Origin: Actinobacteria bacterium 21-64-8
GTDB lineage: Bacteria; Actinomycetota; Acidimicrobiia; Acidimicrobiales; RAAP-2
Length of the DNA stretch: 12,776 nucleotides
Direction: 5' to 3'
Assembly (NCBI GenBank): GCA_002255315.1
Contig: NCBD01000009.1
Coordinates: forward strand, 6,263 to 19,038
Part shown: one piece after another, positions 12,720-12,776 of the stretch
Layout of the letters: every line of letters begins with the position of its first letter
How positions within the stretch are numbered: the first letter of the stretch is position 1
Notes under the pieces: generated by a model
What the model was told of the DNA's origin: nothing
Database searches by the model: none
The model's input: only the letters and a program-made list of their open reading frames with translations
Made by a program: the position numbers and the translations under genes

Positions 12720-12776
12720 CTAGAGCACCTTGGAAAGAAAGGTTTTCAGACGCTCGCTCGTAGGACTACTCAGTAC
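12720..12776 (-). CDS. C-terminal fragment of an ABC ATPase, polar amino-acid uptake type
   Basis: Only the last 18 codons plus the TAG stop (12720-12722) are in the window; the gene continues past the right edge. The translation VLSSPTSERLKTFLSKVL resembles the ending of GlnQ-type ATPases, N-P-x-x-E-R-T-x-x-F-L-x-x-x-L, which power glutamine or other polar amino-acid import. It converges with the nitroreductase, and the 34-bp gap (12686-12719) shows no clear terminator. With so few residues the assignment is tentative; another protein with a similar tail is possible. Confidence 0.6.
   Translation of the reverse strand, partial: VLSSPTSERLKTFLSKVL

Noticed and set aside
1..12776. CRISPR arrays, tRNA/rRNA genes, transposons, integrases, phage or defence genes
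   Set aside because: Looked for spaced direct repeats, cloverleaf patterns, transposase-like proteins and terminal repeats; none found. The only clear tandem repeat is the MraZ operator.

Overview
The window is a compact, GC-rich stretch of bacterial chromosome, most likely from an actinobacterium. The evidence is the start of a division and cell-wall (dcw) cluster in the order mraZ, rsmH, ftsL, ftsI; a DUF3040 membrane protein in the same neighbourhood; an actinobacterial-type HNH protein and lipoate-ligase-like protein; and heavy use of GTG starts. The class is uncertain. An Acidimicrobiia-like lineage fits the moderate GC and gene order, but this is inference. I see no tRNA, rRNA, CRISPR array, insertion sequence, phage gene or recognisable defence system.

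Left half, minus strand (1-5406). One directional run reads DUF3040 protein, ROK-family protein, an unrecognised 84-residue basic protein, HNH endonuclease, lipoate-ligase-like protein, then after a ~200 bp gap mraZ, rsmH, ftsL and the start of ftsI, which runs off the left edge. Most junctions are 4-base stop/start overlaps (GTGA or ATGA), so translation is probably coupled. The gap before mraZ holds the clearest regulatory element in the window: a 50-bp operator of five 10-bp repeats (consensus AAGTGGNGNA), the central one degenerate, as expected for MraZ autoregulation.

Middle (5407-9732). A plus-strand low-molecular-weight protein tyrosine phosphatase diverges from the DUF3040 gene and overlaps, tail to tail by 80 bp, a minus-strand 14-helix DHA2 drug-efflux transporter. 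Divergent from the transporter is a plus-strand nhaA-type Na+/H+ antiporter, followed closely by an FMN-dependent nitronate monooxygenase family gene.

Right (9733-12776). After a perfect 10-bp-stem inverted repeat comes a tight plus-strand operon: Fur-family regulator, ABC-2 type ATPase, ABC-2 permease and nitroreductase. A metal- or redox-sensing repressor translationally coupled to an exporter suggests a stress-responsive efflux and detoxification module. At the right edge are the last 18 codons of a minus-strand gene resembling a polar amino-acid ABC transporter ATPase.

Most of this is ordinary core genome. The points that repay a second look are the MraZ operator, the altered sugar-site residues of the ROK protein, the coupled 84-residue orphan, the Fur-led exporter operon and three intergenic inverted repeats.
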